Positions 56,461 through 64,000 of a stretch of DNA of 64,000 nt are shown here, in pieces. The position numbers were made by a program, and so were the translations under genes. This stretch comes from Brevibacterium sp. CS2 (lineage in GTDB: Bacteria; Actinomycetota; Actinomycetes; Actinomycetales; Brevibacteriaceae). The stretch's first letter is position 1. Each line of letters opens with the position of its first letter. A model generated the notes under the pieces. It was not told where the DNA came from, searched no databases, and saw only the letters and a list, made by a program, of their open reading frames with translations. Location of the stretch: NCBI RefSeq assembly GCF_005280295.1, contig NZ_CP040020.1:2170001-2234000 (forward strand), written 5' to 3'.

Positions 56461-57020
56461 GCACGGCGACCCCCACGGACACTGGTGCTCCCCGGGTATG
56501 GCTCGGGTGCCTGGGCTGCTACAACGACGGGGCCCTGGTGGGCCGGTGGCTCGACTGCACCGACGTCGAGGACGTCACCCTCGCCGACCTCCACGCGGGC
56601 TCTGGGAGGCCGTACGCGGCCTGTGAGGAGGTCTGGGTGCTCGACCACGAGTTCGTGCCCGTCGAGGGCGAGTTCGGGCCTCTGGAGGCCGCTCAGTGGG
56701 GCCGGTGCTACGAGGAAGCCGGCTCCGACCGCTGGACAGCCGTGTGCGCGTGGGTCCGGTCGGGGATGCACGTGGTCGAGGGCACCGGCGACATCCCGAG
56801 CTTGGGCGACTTCGAGGAGCGCTACTGCGGGCACTGGGAGGGCTTCCGGGAGTACGCCGAGCAGCTCGCCGACGGCACCGGGATGATGACCGGCTGGCCG
56901 GAGGAGGCCGTGCGGTACTTCGACTGGGCGAGCTGGACCCGTGATCTCGCGTTCGACTTCACCGTCGTCGACGCCCCGGCGGTCGAGGGCTACGGCGTCT
57001 ACGTGTTCCGAAACCTGTGA
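56457..57020 (+). CDS. ardA: ArdA antirestriction protein
   Basis: 187 aa, acidic. ArdA family signatures: WLGCLGCYNDGALVGRWLDCTD, EEVWVLDHEFVP, FEERYCGHWEGFREYAEQL, and WTRDLAFDFTVVD. ArdA is a DNA mimic that blocks type I restriction enzymes when an element enters a new cell. Coupled to the upstream 107-aa gene; converges on the XRE gene. Confidence 0.93.
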   Translation: MSTATPTDTGAPRVWLGCLGCYNDGALVGRWLDCTDVEDVTLADLHAGSGRPYAACEEVWVLDHEFVPVEGEFGPLEAAQWGRCYEEAGSDRWTAVCAWVRSGMHVVEGTGDIPSLGDFEERYCGHWEGFREYAEQLADGTGMMTGWPEEAVRYFDWASWTRDLAFDFTVVDAPAVEGYGVYVFRNL

Positions 57021-57025
57021 GCTGC

Positions 57026-57292
57026 TCAGACGAGCTTGGTGGGCACGCCCACCTGCTTGGGGTGACGAGCGCACACCGGGGCCACCAGCTCGGTCAAGGG
57101 CACCCCGAGGGCGTGGGCGATGCCGTGGAGCGTGGAGATCTTCGCGGCCACGCGCCCGGCCTCGACCTCGATGATCGTCTTGCGGTGGACCCCGGCAGCC
57201 TCTGCGAGCCGGTCGATCGAGAACCTGGACTCCTTGCGCAGGCGCGCCACCTCCACGCCGAGGGCGCGCAGGTCTGGAGCGGGAGCAGGCAT
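57026..57292 (-). CDS. XRE-family HTH regulator
   Basis: 88 aa from ATG 57292: LGVEVARLRKESRFSIDRLAEAAGVHRKTIIEVEAGRVAAKISTLHGIAHALGV is a complete HTH_XRE. Short basic tail. Converges on ardA (5-nt gap) and diverges from the lipoprotein gene; an inverted repeat with 7-bp arms lies 23 nt upstream. Probably regulates that pair. Confidence 0.88.
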   Translation of the reverse strand: MPAPAPDLRALGVEVARLRKESRFSIDRLAEAAGVHRKTIIEVEAGRVAAKISTLHGIAHALGVPLTELVAPVCARHPKQVGVPTKLV

Positions 57293-57314
57293 CCACCCAA
57301 CTTCCCGCAGGCGC

Positions 57315-57341
57315 GTGCGTTGCACAGTAACCCAAACGCAC
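57315..57341. promoter_or_regulatory. Inverted repeat between XRE and lipoprotein genes
   Basis: GTGCGTT and AACGCAC, 13-nt spacer, in the divergent promoter gap. Likely operator for the XRE protein. Confidence 0.5.
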
Positions 57342-57402
57342 CTGTTTTCAGTACGCTGATCGGGAGTTCCAAACTCTCGACCCACCCGACGGAAGGAACC
57401 CC

Positions 57403-58083
57403 ATGACACGGGTAATACACACAAGGGCGATCATCGCGGCGATCGTGGCGACAGGCCTGCTCGCAGGCTGCGGAGGGCAGGACGGTCCAGCCGGCCAGGA
57501 TGGAGCATCAGCCCAGGACGAAGCGGCAGGCCAGGGAGGCATCTTCGACTTCTCCTCCCCGACGATGGGACCGGCCGAGGAGATCGTCGTCGAGATACCC
57601 GAAGGGCTCAAGGAGGCGATGGGTCCAGACGGCGAGAACCTGTTTCTCCAGCGGGCCACACTCACCGCCTACGAGCTGGATGGGGCCCAGAACTGTGCAG
57701 TGCGCATCGACCTGGAGTGGGCTCCCGGAGCCGATGAGTTGATCGCATCGTCCAGCAGCTCCGATGACGGACCGAACTACGGCTTCGCCCTCGGCTACGC
57801 CTACCACCACCCGCTGTCCGAGTTGAGCCCGGACGGCGAAGGGCCCGGCAACTTCTTCATCGCGGACGACTACTCCCATGCGGTCCGGGTGAACGACTGC
57901 GCTGCAAGCCCCATGGACGACGACAACTCCTCCGCCCTCGACTTCAAGTTCCTGCGGGACGGGGACATGACCGACGGTGCCGAGATCGACTTCACCGTCA
58001 TGAAAGACGGGTCCATCACGATCGTCGACAGCGATGTCGAGGACTTCGTCCGTGACTCAAACGGCGACTGGGTTGCCGACTAG
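57403..58083 (+). CDS. Secreted lipoprotein of unknown function
   Basis: 226 aa. Basic N-terminus, hydrophobic helix IIAAIVATGLLAGC with lipobox LAGC, Gln/Asp/Gly/Ala-rich linker, then a soluble domain of ~170 residues with two cysteines (AQNCAVRID; VNDCAASP) that could form a disulfide. No recognised family. Surface lipoproteins on mobile elements can serve exclusion or adhesion, but nothing here proves either. Ends in a clear terminator. Confidence 0.82.
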   Translation: MTRVIHTRAIIAAIVATGLLAGCGGQDGPAGQDGASAQDEAAGQGGIFDFSSPTMGPAEEIVVEIPEGLKEAMGPDGENLFLQRATLTAYELDGAQNCAVRIDLEWAPGADELIASSSSSDDGPNYGFALGYAYHHPLSELSPDGEGPGNFFIADDYSHAVRVNDCAASPMDDDNSSALDFKFLRDGDMTDGAEIDFTVMKDGSITIVDSDVEDFVRDSNGDWVAD

Positions 58084-58121
58084 GCCACGGTGTCCACGCG
58101 TTCCGGCACCCTGCACCTGAC

Positions 58122-58154
58122 AAGGAGCCCGCGCCAGCGGGCTCCTTACCTTTT
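58122..58154 (+). terminator. Terminator of the lipoprotein gene
   Basis: AAGGAGCCCGC-GCCA-GCGGGCTCCTT, perfect 11-bp stem, then ACCTTTT. It is followed 3 nt later by the end of the relaxase gene, so it may serve both strands. Confidence 0.85.
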
Positions 58155-58156
58155 CC

Positions 58157-60166
58157 TCAGCGCTCCAGCTCGTCCTCGTGGTTGACCTCGAGGTCGGCCT
58201 CACGGACCGACTTGAGCGCCTTCTCCCTGCTGGTCAGCTCTCGCCTCGTGGCCTCGTGCCTCAGCTCGGCCAGCGTCGAGGGCTCGCCGTCCCAGGCGTG
58301 GTCGCCCGCAGCGACCTCGGCGCGCATCGCGTCGGCCAGTGCCTTGTCCTGGCGCACCTCGACGGCCCTGCGGGCCACGGCGAGCTTCGCCGCGCGGCGC
58401 CACAGCTCGAAGGCCACCGAGGCGTCCAGCGCGTCCTCGTAGCGCTCCAGCGTGGCGCTCCTGAGCCCCTTGGCCAGCGCGCCGTCCAGCGGCTCCCCGG
58501 CGGCCAGTTGCACGCGCCAGCGCTCGTCGATCTGGACCATCTGCTCCCATGCAGCCACCTCGCGCTCGCGCGTCGGCCTCCTCTCCCGCAGCGGCGACTC
58601 GTAGGGCGCAGCGGCCCGCACCTCGGAGGTCGAGGACGCCTCGGCCCCGGACCCGGCGGTAGCCGGGGCTGGGGCCGGAGTCGTGTCGGCGGCAGCCGAC
58701 GCGCTCACCTCGGCCACGTCCTCGACCGTCTCGACGGCACGCTGCTGCTCGGCCTCCCGCTCGCGCTCCCAGGCGGTCTTCGGCTCGTCGAGCGCGCGCC
58801 ACGCGGCGATGGCGGCGTCGACCTCCGCGTAGCGCATCCCCACCCTGAGCATCGCGCCGCGGTCGGGCGTGCGCAGCCGCCTCTGGAGGTCCCAAGCGTC
58901 GAGGACGACCTTGTCGGCCAGCTTCGCGTCCGGTCCATCCGCATCGAGTCCATCCGCCACGGCGACGCCGTCGTCTGCGCTCTCGGGCACCATGGCCGCC
59001 TCGAACCCAGCCCGCCGGGCTTCGGCCATCATCTCCTCCGCGCGGCGCTCCTGCTCCCACTGGGCGGCCAGTGCCGCGGCGCTCTCGCTGCGGCGCTCAG
59101 CCAGGGCGTCGTCGAGGCTGCTCGCCATCGCCGCGCGCATCTGCGCCGCCGACATGGCCGGTTTCGGCGCGGCCTGCGCAGCCAGCTCGGCGTTGCGCTG
59201 GATCGTCTCCTCGACGTGGTCGAGCATGGCGAACCGGCCGAGCCTGCTGGCCCGTCGCCGGTCGCTGGTGCTCGGCTCGATGTACTCACCGTCCGCCCCG
59301 CGACGCTTCATCTGGTAGGTGAGCCCGCGGCCCTTCTCGCCGCGCTTCTCGACCACGACGCCGACCTCGGCCAGCACCTGGGCGTACCCGTCGAAGTCGG
59401 TGTAGCCCGTGGCCTCGAGCGCAGTCCTGATGCGGTCCTTCAGCACCGCGAAGCTGAACGGCTCCGGCTCGCTCGGCGACGCCCCGGCGCTCCACTTCTG
59501 ATGCTTGTCCAGCCCCCGCCGCTCGGACTTCTCCTTCAGCTCCCAGCCCGTGGACGTCAGCTCGTTGCGCTGCTCATACCCCTGCGCGGCGAGCACGGCG
59601 TCGTGGGTCCTGGACAGGACCGAGTGCTTCACGTTGGACGACGCGAAGCTCTTGCCCGTGGCCTTGTCGATCGAGTCGATCACGATGTGGTTGTGGACGC
59701 AGCCGGTCTTCCCGTCGACCTGGGTGACGACCAGCGCGCGGCGGTGGTCACCGGCGAGCGAGCGGGCCAGCTCTTGGCCCAGCCGGTGCCCCTCCTCCCA
59801 GTCGTCGGGATCGTCGGGGTCGAGCGCCCCCGCACCGTCCCGCGCGAAGCTCTGGATGACGTGGTACGCCTGCACATAGGCGCCCTCGGTGACGTCGCGG
59901 TAGGTCGGCTGGCCCGTCACCTTGTCGGTGCCCCACTGCACCTTGACCGTCCTCGTCCCGTCCTTGCGCCAGCGCTTCCGGTTGTCCCGGAACTGCCCCT
60001 CGGCGAACTCCGGGATGCAGCCGTTGATGCCGCTCGCAGCCACGAACCGGTCGCCCTTGGCCTGACCGTCCTTCTCAGTGAGCGCATACGCAATCAGCCG
60101 CGCCGAGTTCCTAGTCGGGCTGGACATCACGACCGCTGCGATGGGCTTCACCATGACCTCAGTCAT
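58157..60166 (-). CDS. MOBP-type relaxase (mobilization nuclease)
   Basis: 669 aa. Nicks oriT and pilots the strand. N-terminal relaxase domain: MTEVMVKPIAAVV, DREV-like TYRDVTEGAYVQAYHVIQSF, and the metal-binding histidine motif VVTQVDGKTGCVHNHIVIDSID (HNH at residues ~157-159). The conserved catalytic Tyr candidate is near the N-terminus (RLIAYALTEK). C-terminal ~350 residues are helical, Ala/Glu/Arg-rich with no clear primase motif. The start overlaps the mobC stop by 8 nt. Confidence 0.9.
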   Translation of the reverse strand: MTEVMVKPIAAVVMSSPTRNSARLIAYALTEKDGQAKGDRFVAASGINGCIPEFAEGQFRDNRKRWRKDGTRTVKVQWGTDKVTGQPTYRDVTEGAYVQAYHVIQSFARDGAGALDPDDPDDWEEGHRLGQELARSLAGDHRRALVVTQVDGKTGCVHNHIVIDSIDKATGKSFASSNVKHSVLSRTHDAVLAAQGYEQRNELTSTGWELKEKSERRGLDKHQKWSAGASPSEPEPFSFAVLKDRIRTALEATGYTDFDGYAQVLAEVGVVVEKRGEKGRGLTYQMKRRGADGEYIEPSTSDRRRASRLGRFAMLDHVEETIQRNAELAAQAAPKPAMSAAQMRAAMASSLDDALAERRSESAAALAAQWEQERRAEEMMAEARRAGFEAAMVPESADDGVAVADGLDADGPDAKLADKVVLDAWDLQRRLRTPDRGAMLRVGMRYAEVDAAIAAWRALDEPKTAWEREREAEQQRAVETVEDVAEVSASAAADTTPAPAPATAGSGAEASSTSEVRAAAPYESPLRERRPTREREVAAWEQMVQIDERWRVQLAAGEPLDGALAKGLRSATLERYEDALDASVAFELWRRAAKLAVARRAVEVRQDKALADAMRAEVAAGDHAWDGEPSTLAELRHEATRRELTSREKALKSVREADLEVNHEDELER

Positions 60167-60605
60167 CCACTCCCGCGATGCGCCCGGCCAGCTCCACCAG
60201 CCTGCCGTCGATCGCTTCGAGCTGGCGCTTCACGTCGTCGAGGTCGCCGGTCACCTGACCCGTCTGGTGGGCGACCTTGGCCATCTGGTTGACGTTGTGA
60301 CCGACCTTCCTCATCTCGGTCCTCAGCTCCTGGACGTCGTCGATCAGGCCGTCCACCACCCCGGGATCGGCACCGCCCCTTCGGGCCGATGCCTGGGCCT
60401 GCTCGCGGGCCAGCCATCGGCATCCGTCCTCCACCGCTTCGCGGATGATGTCCGAGACGGTGACGGCCCGGCCCGTCGCCTCACTCGCCCGCTTCGCGGA
60501 CTCCTCGGCGAGGTCGAACGATGACTGCGTCATCCTGAGTTCGACCCGCTTCGGGTAGATCGCCCGCCTACCTCCTCGCCGCCTCGGCTGCGCCTCGTCC
60601 GGCAT
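60159..60605 (-). CDS. mobC: MobC-like relaxosome accessory protein
   Basis: 148 aa from ATG 60605. Basic N-terminus with ribbon-helix-helix-like KRVELRMTQSSFDLAEESAKR, and the MobC helix LRTEMRKVGHNVNQMAKVAHQTG, followed by a coiled-coil tail. Binds oriT and assists the relaxase. A 17-bp inverted repeat lies 28 nt upstream, the expected oriT/operator position. Confidence 0.85.
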   Translation of the reverse strand: MPDEAQPRRRGGRRAIYPKRVELRMTQSSFDLAEESAKRASEATGRAVTVSDIIREAVEDGCRWLAREQAQASARRGGADPGVVDGLIDDVQELRTEMRKVGHNVNQMAKVAHQTGQVTGDLDDVKRQLEAIDGRLVELAGRIAGVDD

Positions 60606-60633
60606 CGTCACCACGTCGGTCGACCTCCCCTCG

Positions 60634-60745
60634 GTAATGCTGCAACCGGGCTGTCCGGTGGGCTGCGCACCTCCATCAGTATACCCGGTTGCAGCATTAC
60701 GGCGAGCAGTTCAACTGTACGGGTGTTTGGCTCCGCCAAAACCCC
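60634..60745. other. Candidate origin of transfer (oriT)
   Basis: A perfect 17-bp inverted repeat (left arm 60634-60650, right arm 60684-60700, sequence GTAATGCTGCAACCGGG and complement) encloses a 33-nt AT/GC mixed segment. 25 nt further is the hairpin TTTGGC-TCC-GCCAAA (60726-60740). Location immediately before mobC and the relaxase is the usual place for oriT. I could not identify the nic site. Confidence 0.6.
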
Positions 60746-60852
60746 CTCCCAGTTGCTGCCCGCCCCTCGTCGGCTCCGCCTCCTCGGGGGACAGGGCTAC
60801 CGCCCTCCCCATCTCTGCTGCGCACCCGGCGGGGCCCCTCCCAGTGCGTCGA

Positions 60853-60887
60853 AGGACCCCGGCCCGCATCCGCGGAACCGGGGTCCT
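60853..60887 (-). terminator. Hairpin after the coiled-coil gene
   Basis: AGGACCCCGG and CCGGGGTCCT, 10-bp stem with a 15-nt loop, 19 nt beyond the stop of the minus-strand gene ending at 60906. Confidence 0.5.
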
Positions 60888-60905
60888 GGGGACCGTCCAC
60901 GACGA

Positions 60906-61397
60906 CTACGCGCCGTAGACCGAGAAGCCCCGCTCGTGCGCGTCATCGCGCTCCTCGGGCTCGTCGTCGTCCTCGTGGACGCCACCGTCGGCGACCGTCT
61001 CCCCGTCCTCGAGGATGGGCTCCTCGGCCTGCTCGAGACTCGCCTCGGTCGCGGCCCCGCGCGCCTTCAGCGCGACGACTGCTTCGACGAGGCGTGCGGC
61101 CCGCTTGGCCTCGTCGCGGTCCTTGCGGACCCGGCGCACTGTGCCGTCCTTGGCCGTCTTCTCGGTCACCTCCTCCTCGATGCCGAACAGCTCGTACAAC
61201 TCCTCGACAGCGGCACAGCGCGCCTCACCGGCGTACTTGAGCGCGTCCTTGACGGCCTTCACGTCGGCCCTCTCCTCGGCCTCGATGGCCGCCTTCTTCG
61301 CGGCCAGCTCGGCCTCGAAGGCCTTCCGCTCGGCGACGAGATCGGCGAGCCGCTGAACCCGCCGCTCGCGCCGAGTCATGGTCATGTTGTCGGTCAT
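60906..61397 (-). CDS. Charged coiled-coil protein, unknown
   Basis: 163 aa. Residues 1-60 are a continuous Arg/Glu/Ala helix (RRERRVQRLADLVAERKAFEAEL), then KYAGEARCAAVEELYELFGIEEEV, and an acidic tail (EDGETVADGGVHEDDDEPEERDD). No catalytic motif. Placed between the primase and mobC genes on the same strand; a DNA-binding or replication accessory role is possible. SD AGGAGGC is upstream of ATG 61397. Confidence 0.75.
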   Translation of the reverse strand: MTDNMTMTRRERRVQRLADLVAERKAFEAELAAKKAAIEAEERADVKAVKDALKYAGEARCAAVEELYELFGIEEEVTEKTAKDGTVRRVRKDRDEAKRAARLVEAVVALKARGAATEASLEQAEEPILEDGETVADGGVHEDDDEPEERDDAHERGFSVYGA

Positions 61398-61456
61398 AGT
61401 GATGCCTCCTTAGGCGTCGTTGTTCGGGAACCCATCCCCGGTGGTGGGCCGGTCAG

Positions 61457-63034
61457 TCAGAGCAGCATGATCCCCGGGGCCTCCGCGACCTCGTCCCAGA
61501 CCGACGTCTGGGGTTTCGGAGATTGCTGCGGTACCGCAGCAGGGCGCTGCCCGGGAGGGAGCTCTACCATCGGCTCCTTGGACACGGTCAGCGCCTCGCG
61601 CAGGACGTTCAACCCCTGGTGCACCATCCCGCGGCGCTCCTTCACCGACGGGTAATCGAGCCGAGCCAGCGCATCGGCGAACGCCGACCGACCGAGCTGG
61701 TCGCGGCGGTAGATCCCTTCCGCTGTGCACCAGTCCTTGTACGACTCGTGCAGCACCGTCGTCGTGTCGCCGATGCCCCCCGTCTCGCACTGCTCGGCCA
61801 CGAACCTGCGCACATCGTCCTGGCCCTCGGCGTACTCGCTCGTCCTCTCCTGAACCGCCTCCGGCTCATCGAGGCCGCGCTCCCAGTACTCACCGAGGCC
61901 AGCCACCATCCATGTCAGAATCGCGTCGGCCGCGAGCTCCAACTTCTCCGGAAGGCGGGGGTCCTGCTCGTCCGGCGGGATCACGACATTGAAAGGCACC
62001 GCGCGCACCCGCGACCACACCGCAGGGTCCGCGACCTTAGACGGCAGCTCGGGCAAATGGTTGGTCACCATGAGGAAGCTGTGCGACGGGAGAAACTCGA
62101 TCGGGTCCTTCCGCAGCGCACGCGCCTTGATCGGATCGCCGCCGGTCAACCTCTTGAGGACCGACGCCGACAAACGGATCTTCGTGTCGGTCTCCGAGAG
62201 CACCACCATCCGACGCCCCCGCAGGTCGAAGAACGCCGGAGACGGCGCGTTCGGATTCGACTTGACGACCTCCATCAGCGCCGGGTCAGCCACCCCGCCG
62301 TAATCACCCAGAGCGTGGAGAACCGACGTGTACGCCACACCCTTGCCATTGCGCCCCGTCCCGGTCGCGATGGGGAACACGTGCTCCAAAACCTTCCCCA
62401 CAAGACCCACCCCGAAGAACCGCGCGAGGTAGGACCGAACGTGGTCATCCGGCAGTACCTGCGCCAGGAAGTCTTCCCACAGCTCGCTACGAGCCCCAGG
62501 GACGTAAGCGGCCCGGGTGACCTTCGTGATCCGATCATCGGGGTCGTGGGGTCGCAGTTCCAGACCATGCAGGTCGAGCGTCCCGTTCGCGCAGTTGAGC
62601 AGGTAGGGGTCGGCGTCCATGTCCGCAGCAGCGGCGCACATGCCCTCCAGGGACCCCGCGAGTTCGAGTACCCCCCGAACCCCGGATGCCGTGCTGCACG
62701 CCATCACGTCGGACGCCAGGTCCTTGTCGCCGAGGGCGAGCCCCCACATGGCCTTGAGCGTCTCCATCGCCGCAGCCTTGGCGCGCGTACCGCCCTTGTC
62801 CTCGGCCCAGCGCTTGCCGTCCCAGTGGTGCCAGCCGATGCCGACCACGTACAACAACTTGCCGAGCCACTGGGCAGCGAACTCATGCGCAGCCCTGACG
62901 TGCTTGCGGTGCTTGCGGGCGTCGTCGAGCAATATCGTGCGCTGCTCCGCAATGGTAATCTGAGGCCCAGAGTCGGCAAACTCTTCCGGAGCCGCTCCAC
63001 CTGACTGGGTGGGGCGGCTTTCTTGTTCGCTCAT
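61457..63034 (-). CDS. P4-type DNA primase/helicase (SF3)
   Basis: 525 aa. D5_N-type N-terminal domain, then the superfamily-3 helicase: Walker A ATGTGRNGKGVAYTSVL (residues ~225-240), Walker B RRMVVLSETD, motif C FLMVTNHLPEL, and arginine finger-like WSRVRAVPFNV. C-terminal region resembles the poxvirus D5/primase C-terminal domain (DWCTAEGIYRRDQLGRSAF). No zinc primase domain at the N-terminus, so it is probably a helicase only. It would drive replication of the excised element. Overlaps the HTH gene by 4 nt. Confidence 0.9.
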   Translation of the reverse strand: MSEQESRPTQSGGAAPEEFADSGPQITIAEQRTILLDDARKHRKHVRAAHEFAAQWLGKLLYVVGIGWHHWDGKRWAEDKGGTRAKAAAMETLKAMWGLALGDKDLASDVMACSTASGVRGVLELAGSLEGMCAAAADMDADPYLLNCANGTLDLHGLELRPHDPDDRITKVTRAAYVPGARSELWEDFLAQVLPDDHVRSYLARFFGVGLVGKVLEHVFPIATGTGRNGKGVAYTSVLHALGDYGGVADPALMEVVKSNPNAPSPAFFDLRGRRMVVLSETDTKIRLSASVLKRLTGGDPIKARALRKDPIEFLPSHSFLMVTNHLPELPSKVADPAVWSRVRAVPFNVVIPPDEQDPRLPEKLELAADAILTWMVAGLGEYWERGLDEPEAVQERTSEYAEGQDDVRRFVAEQCETGGIGDTTTVLHESYKDWCTAEGIYRRDQLGRSAFADALARLDYPSVKERRGMVHQGLNVLREALTVSKEPMVELPPGQRPAAVPQQSPKPQTSVWDEVAEAPGIMLL

Positions 63035-63258
63035 CGCGGTCCACCTCCAACGAGGTTTTCCGCAAGCCAGGCGTCCAGATCGGCGACACGATAGACGACC
63101 CGGGCGCCCGCACGGACGTACCGGGGCCCCTGGCTGCGGCCACGCCAGTTAGCGAGGGTCTTCGGAGCGACGCCGATGTACCGCCCAGCTTCGTCAGTGT
63201 CGAGTGCAGCCGGGGGGAGGGTGTGGCCGGGATCCACAGCATTCGGTGACAGGGACAT
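63031..63258 (-). CDS. Excisionase/AlpA-type HTH protein
   Basis: 75 aa from ATG 63258, AAGGA upstream. LDTDEAGRYIGVAPKTLANWRGRSQGPRYVRAGARVVYRVADLDAWLAENL is a MerR-like winged HTH (HTH_17), as in excisionases and plasmid replication/control proteins. First gene of the minus-strand replication/mobilization block; overlaps the primase start (ATGA). Confidence 0.88.
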   Translation of the reverse strand: MSLSPNAVDPGHTLPPAALDTDEAGRYIGVAPKTLANWRGRSQGPRYVRAGARVVYRVADLDAWLAENLVGGGPR

Positions 63259-63469
63259 GATCGTGAGTCCTTCAGGAGGCGACGGGGGGACCGTCGGGCT
63301 CACCGAATCCCGATCAAGACGAATACACGCGTGGTGCCTTCGGAAGCTCCACGTCAGGGCGCTCAGGCCCCGAGTCCCCTCACGCCGACAGGAGGACCAG
63401 AAGATCTACTGTGGTGCCGCCCAGGTCGGACGCCAGGCGGCCCGCCGCAACCCCTCAGGGCTCGTCGGC

Positions 63470-63500
63470 GGTATAGGAACGAGCCTATCACCCCTGTCAA
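63470..63500 (-). promoter_or_regulatory. Promoter driving the minus-strand replication/mobilization block
   Basis: On the minus strand TTGACA (63500-63495) and TATACC (63475-63470) with a 19-nt spacer (or CTATAC with 18). ATAGG-N6-CCTAT covers the spacer end. The start would be about 63463, ~200 nt before the HTH gene. Between 63259 and 63469 I see no gene. Confidence 0.6.
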
Positions 63501-63726
63501 CCCTGCGCTACCCCAGGCATGGGCTAACTTGCAGGTCTTCAGCCTCGCGCGACGGCGGCCTCTGCGCTTCGCTCGGCCGAGGGCACGCTGCGGGCCCGCC
63601 CTCTCCAGTCGAGAGATCCTCCCCATCAGGAGGGACCCCACTCATTCAGTAGACGAGGCGGTCAGCAGGGGTGGTCGTTGGGGTGTGCAGGAGACCCTGG
63701 AGGCAAGATGCCCTCTGACCAGGGGT

Positions 63727-63806
63727 TGTGAAGTTTGTGCAGTTTCCCCCTGTACTTCCTCCCGGGCGCGCGGGAAAGTAGTGCAGCAAACTGCACAAAC
63801 TTCACA
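63727..63806. repeat. 19-bp perfect inverted repeat, possible replication or control site
   Basis: TGTGAAGTTTGTGCAGTTT at 63727-63745 and its exact complement at 63788-63806, 42-nt spacer. A smaller hairpin GTGCAG-CAAA-CTGCAC (63781-63796) overlaps the right arm. AT-richer than its surroundings and without a gene. Could be an origin, an operator, or recombination-associated. The 63501-63726 stretch before it holds nothing I can support. Confidence 0.8.
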
Positions 63807-63824
63807 CAGCACTGCACGTGGCGG

Positions 63825-64000
63825 CCCGGCCTGACCGGTTGCCCTGCCCGTGCGAGCAGTCCTGCTGACTGCCCGGAGGGGTCCTGCCCCGAAAAGGCAG
63901 CCGCGCCACCGCGCCGGCACCGAGCGCCATCGACCACCCGGCCTGACCGATTGCCCTGCCCGAGCGAGCAGGCCTGCTGTCTTCCCGGAGGGGGTCCTGC
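63825..64000. repeat. Two copies of a ~63-nt direct repeat, 112-nt period, running off the edge
   Basis: CCCGGCCTGACCG... begins at 63825 and again at 63937, the second copy ending at the window edge; ~90% alike by eye. Each copy contains AGCAG-C/T-CTGCT-like palindromes (perfect AGCAGGCCTGCT at 63967-63978) and ends CCCGGAGGGG(G)TCCTGC. More copies may lie beyond the window. Confidence 0.8.

Larger units (their letters stand above)
48046..64000. mobile_element. Integrative mobilizable element adjoining tRNA-Ala(CGC), right end not in window
   Basis: Cargo and core genes: large serine recombinase and resolvase, restriction-modification-like operon, ardA, XRE/lipoprotein, MOBP relaxase with MobC, P4-type primase-helicase and an HTH of the excisionase type. 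The left boundary lies at the 3' end of the tRNA gene, where the recombinase frame merges with host sequence. No duplicated tRNA 3' end was found further right in the window, so attR is beyond 64000. No type IV secretion genes are visible here; it is either mobilizable by a helper or the conjugation genes lie further right. Confidence 0.85.

Noticed and set aside
63331-63834. A 167-codon frame over the inverted repeat
   Set aside because: Codon content is random, both strands are open through the symmetric repeat, and it has no SD or homology.
63825-64000. A CRISPR array made of the repeats at the right edge
   Set aside because: Repeats are ~63 nt with a 112-nt period, only two copies, they differ from each other, and no cas genes are present.

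Overview
The window is a high-GC actinobacterial chromosome segment (order Micrococcales is likely; Brevibacterium and relatives fit gene content, but I cannot fix the genus). Evidence: GC-rich codons, an actinobacterial RNase E/G with long acid/basic tail, the rne-rplU-rpmA-obgE-proBA-nadD-rsfS order, several leaderless-looking starts and a seven-subunit Mnh-type antiporter. About 48 kb is host backbone; the last 16 kb is an integrated mobilizable element that runs off the right edge.

Backbone left (1-22 kb): 3' end of rne, an AGCS amino-acid/Na+ symporter, malQ overlapping a chorismate mutase, the ribosomal/translation cluster rplU-rpmA-obgE with proBA, then a small membrane protein, nadD, a one-TM protein, rsfS and a histidine phosphatase. 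A GT4 glycosyltransferase converges on this cluster through a palindrome that carries both stop codons. mnhA(B)-C-D-E-F-G follows with 1-4 nt overlaps throughout, preceded by a 23-codon upstream ORF coupled to mnhA.

Backbone middle (22-48 kb): pdxH, an alpha/beta hydrolase, tRNA-Ala(GGC), a CPBP protease, a MNT/HepT toxin-antitoxin pair with an operator over its -10 box, an ATP-grasp remnant, and a glycine-betaine/choline-type ABC operon whose last gene is selO. Then come an MpaB-family oxygenase facing twin 15-bp palindromes, metY with a CoA-binding protein, acsA, Lrp-DUF817, a broken ornithine cyclodeaminase, a tetronate (four-carbon sugar acid) operon (GntP transporter, DUF1537 kinase, PdxA2, DeoR), a frameshifted LPXTG surface protein, and a RelA/SpoT-domain protein with an S1-like tail.

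Mobile element (48.05 kb to the end): it abuts tRNA-Ala(CGC). A large serine recombinase reads straight through the antisense of the tRNA, so its last ~30 codons are host DNA. Next to it are a small resolvase, a four-gene restriction-modification-like operon (AdoMet-motif protein; GIY-YIG/DEAH helicase protein; NPPY methylase protein; XRE regulator), an unknown gene with ardA antirestriction, an XRE/lipoprotein divergent pair, and a minus-strand mobilization/replication block (HTH, P4-type primase-helicase, coiled-coil protein, MobC, MOBP relaxase). Inverted repeats before mobC (oriT candidate) and a 19-bp inverted repeat plus 112-nt-period repeats at the right edge (origin or control candidate) complete it. 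The element carries both a restriction system and an anti-restriction protein, which fits a self-protecting integrative mobilizable element.
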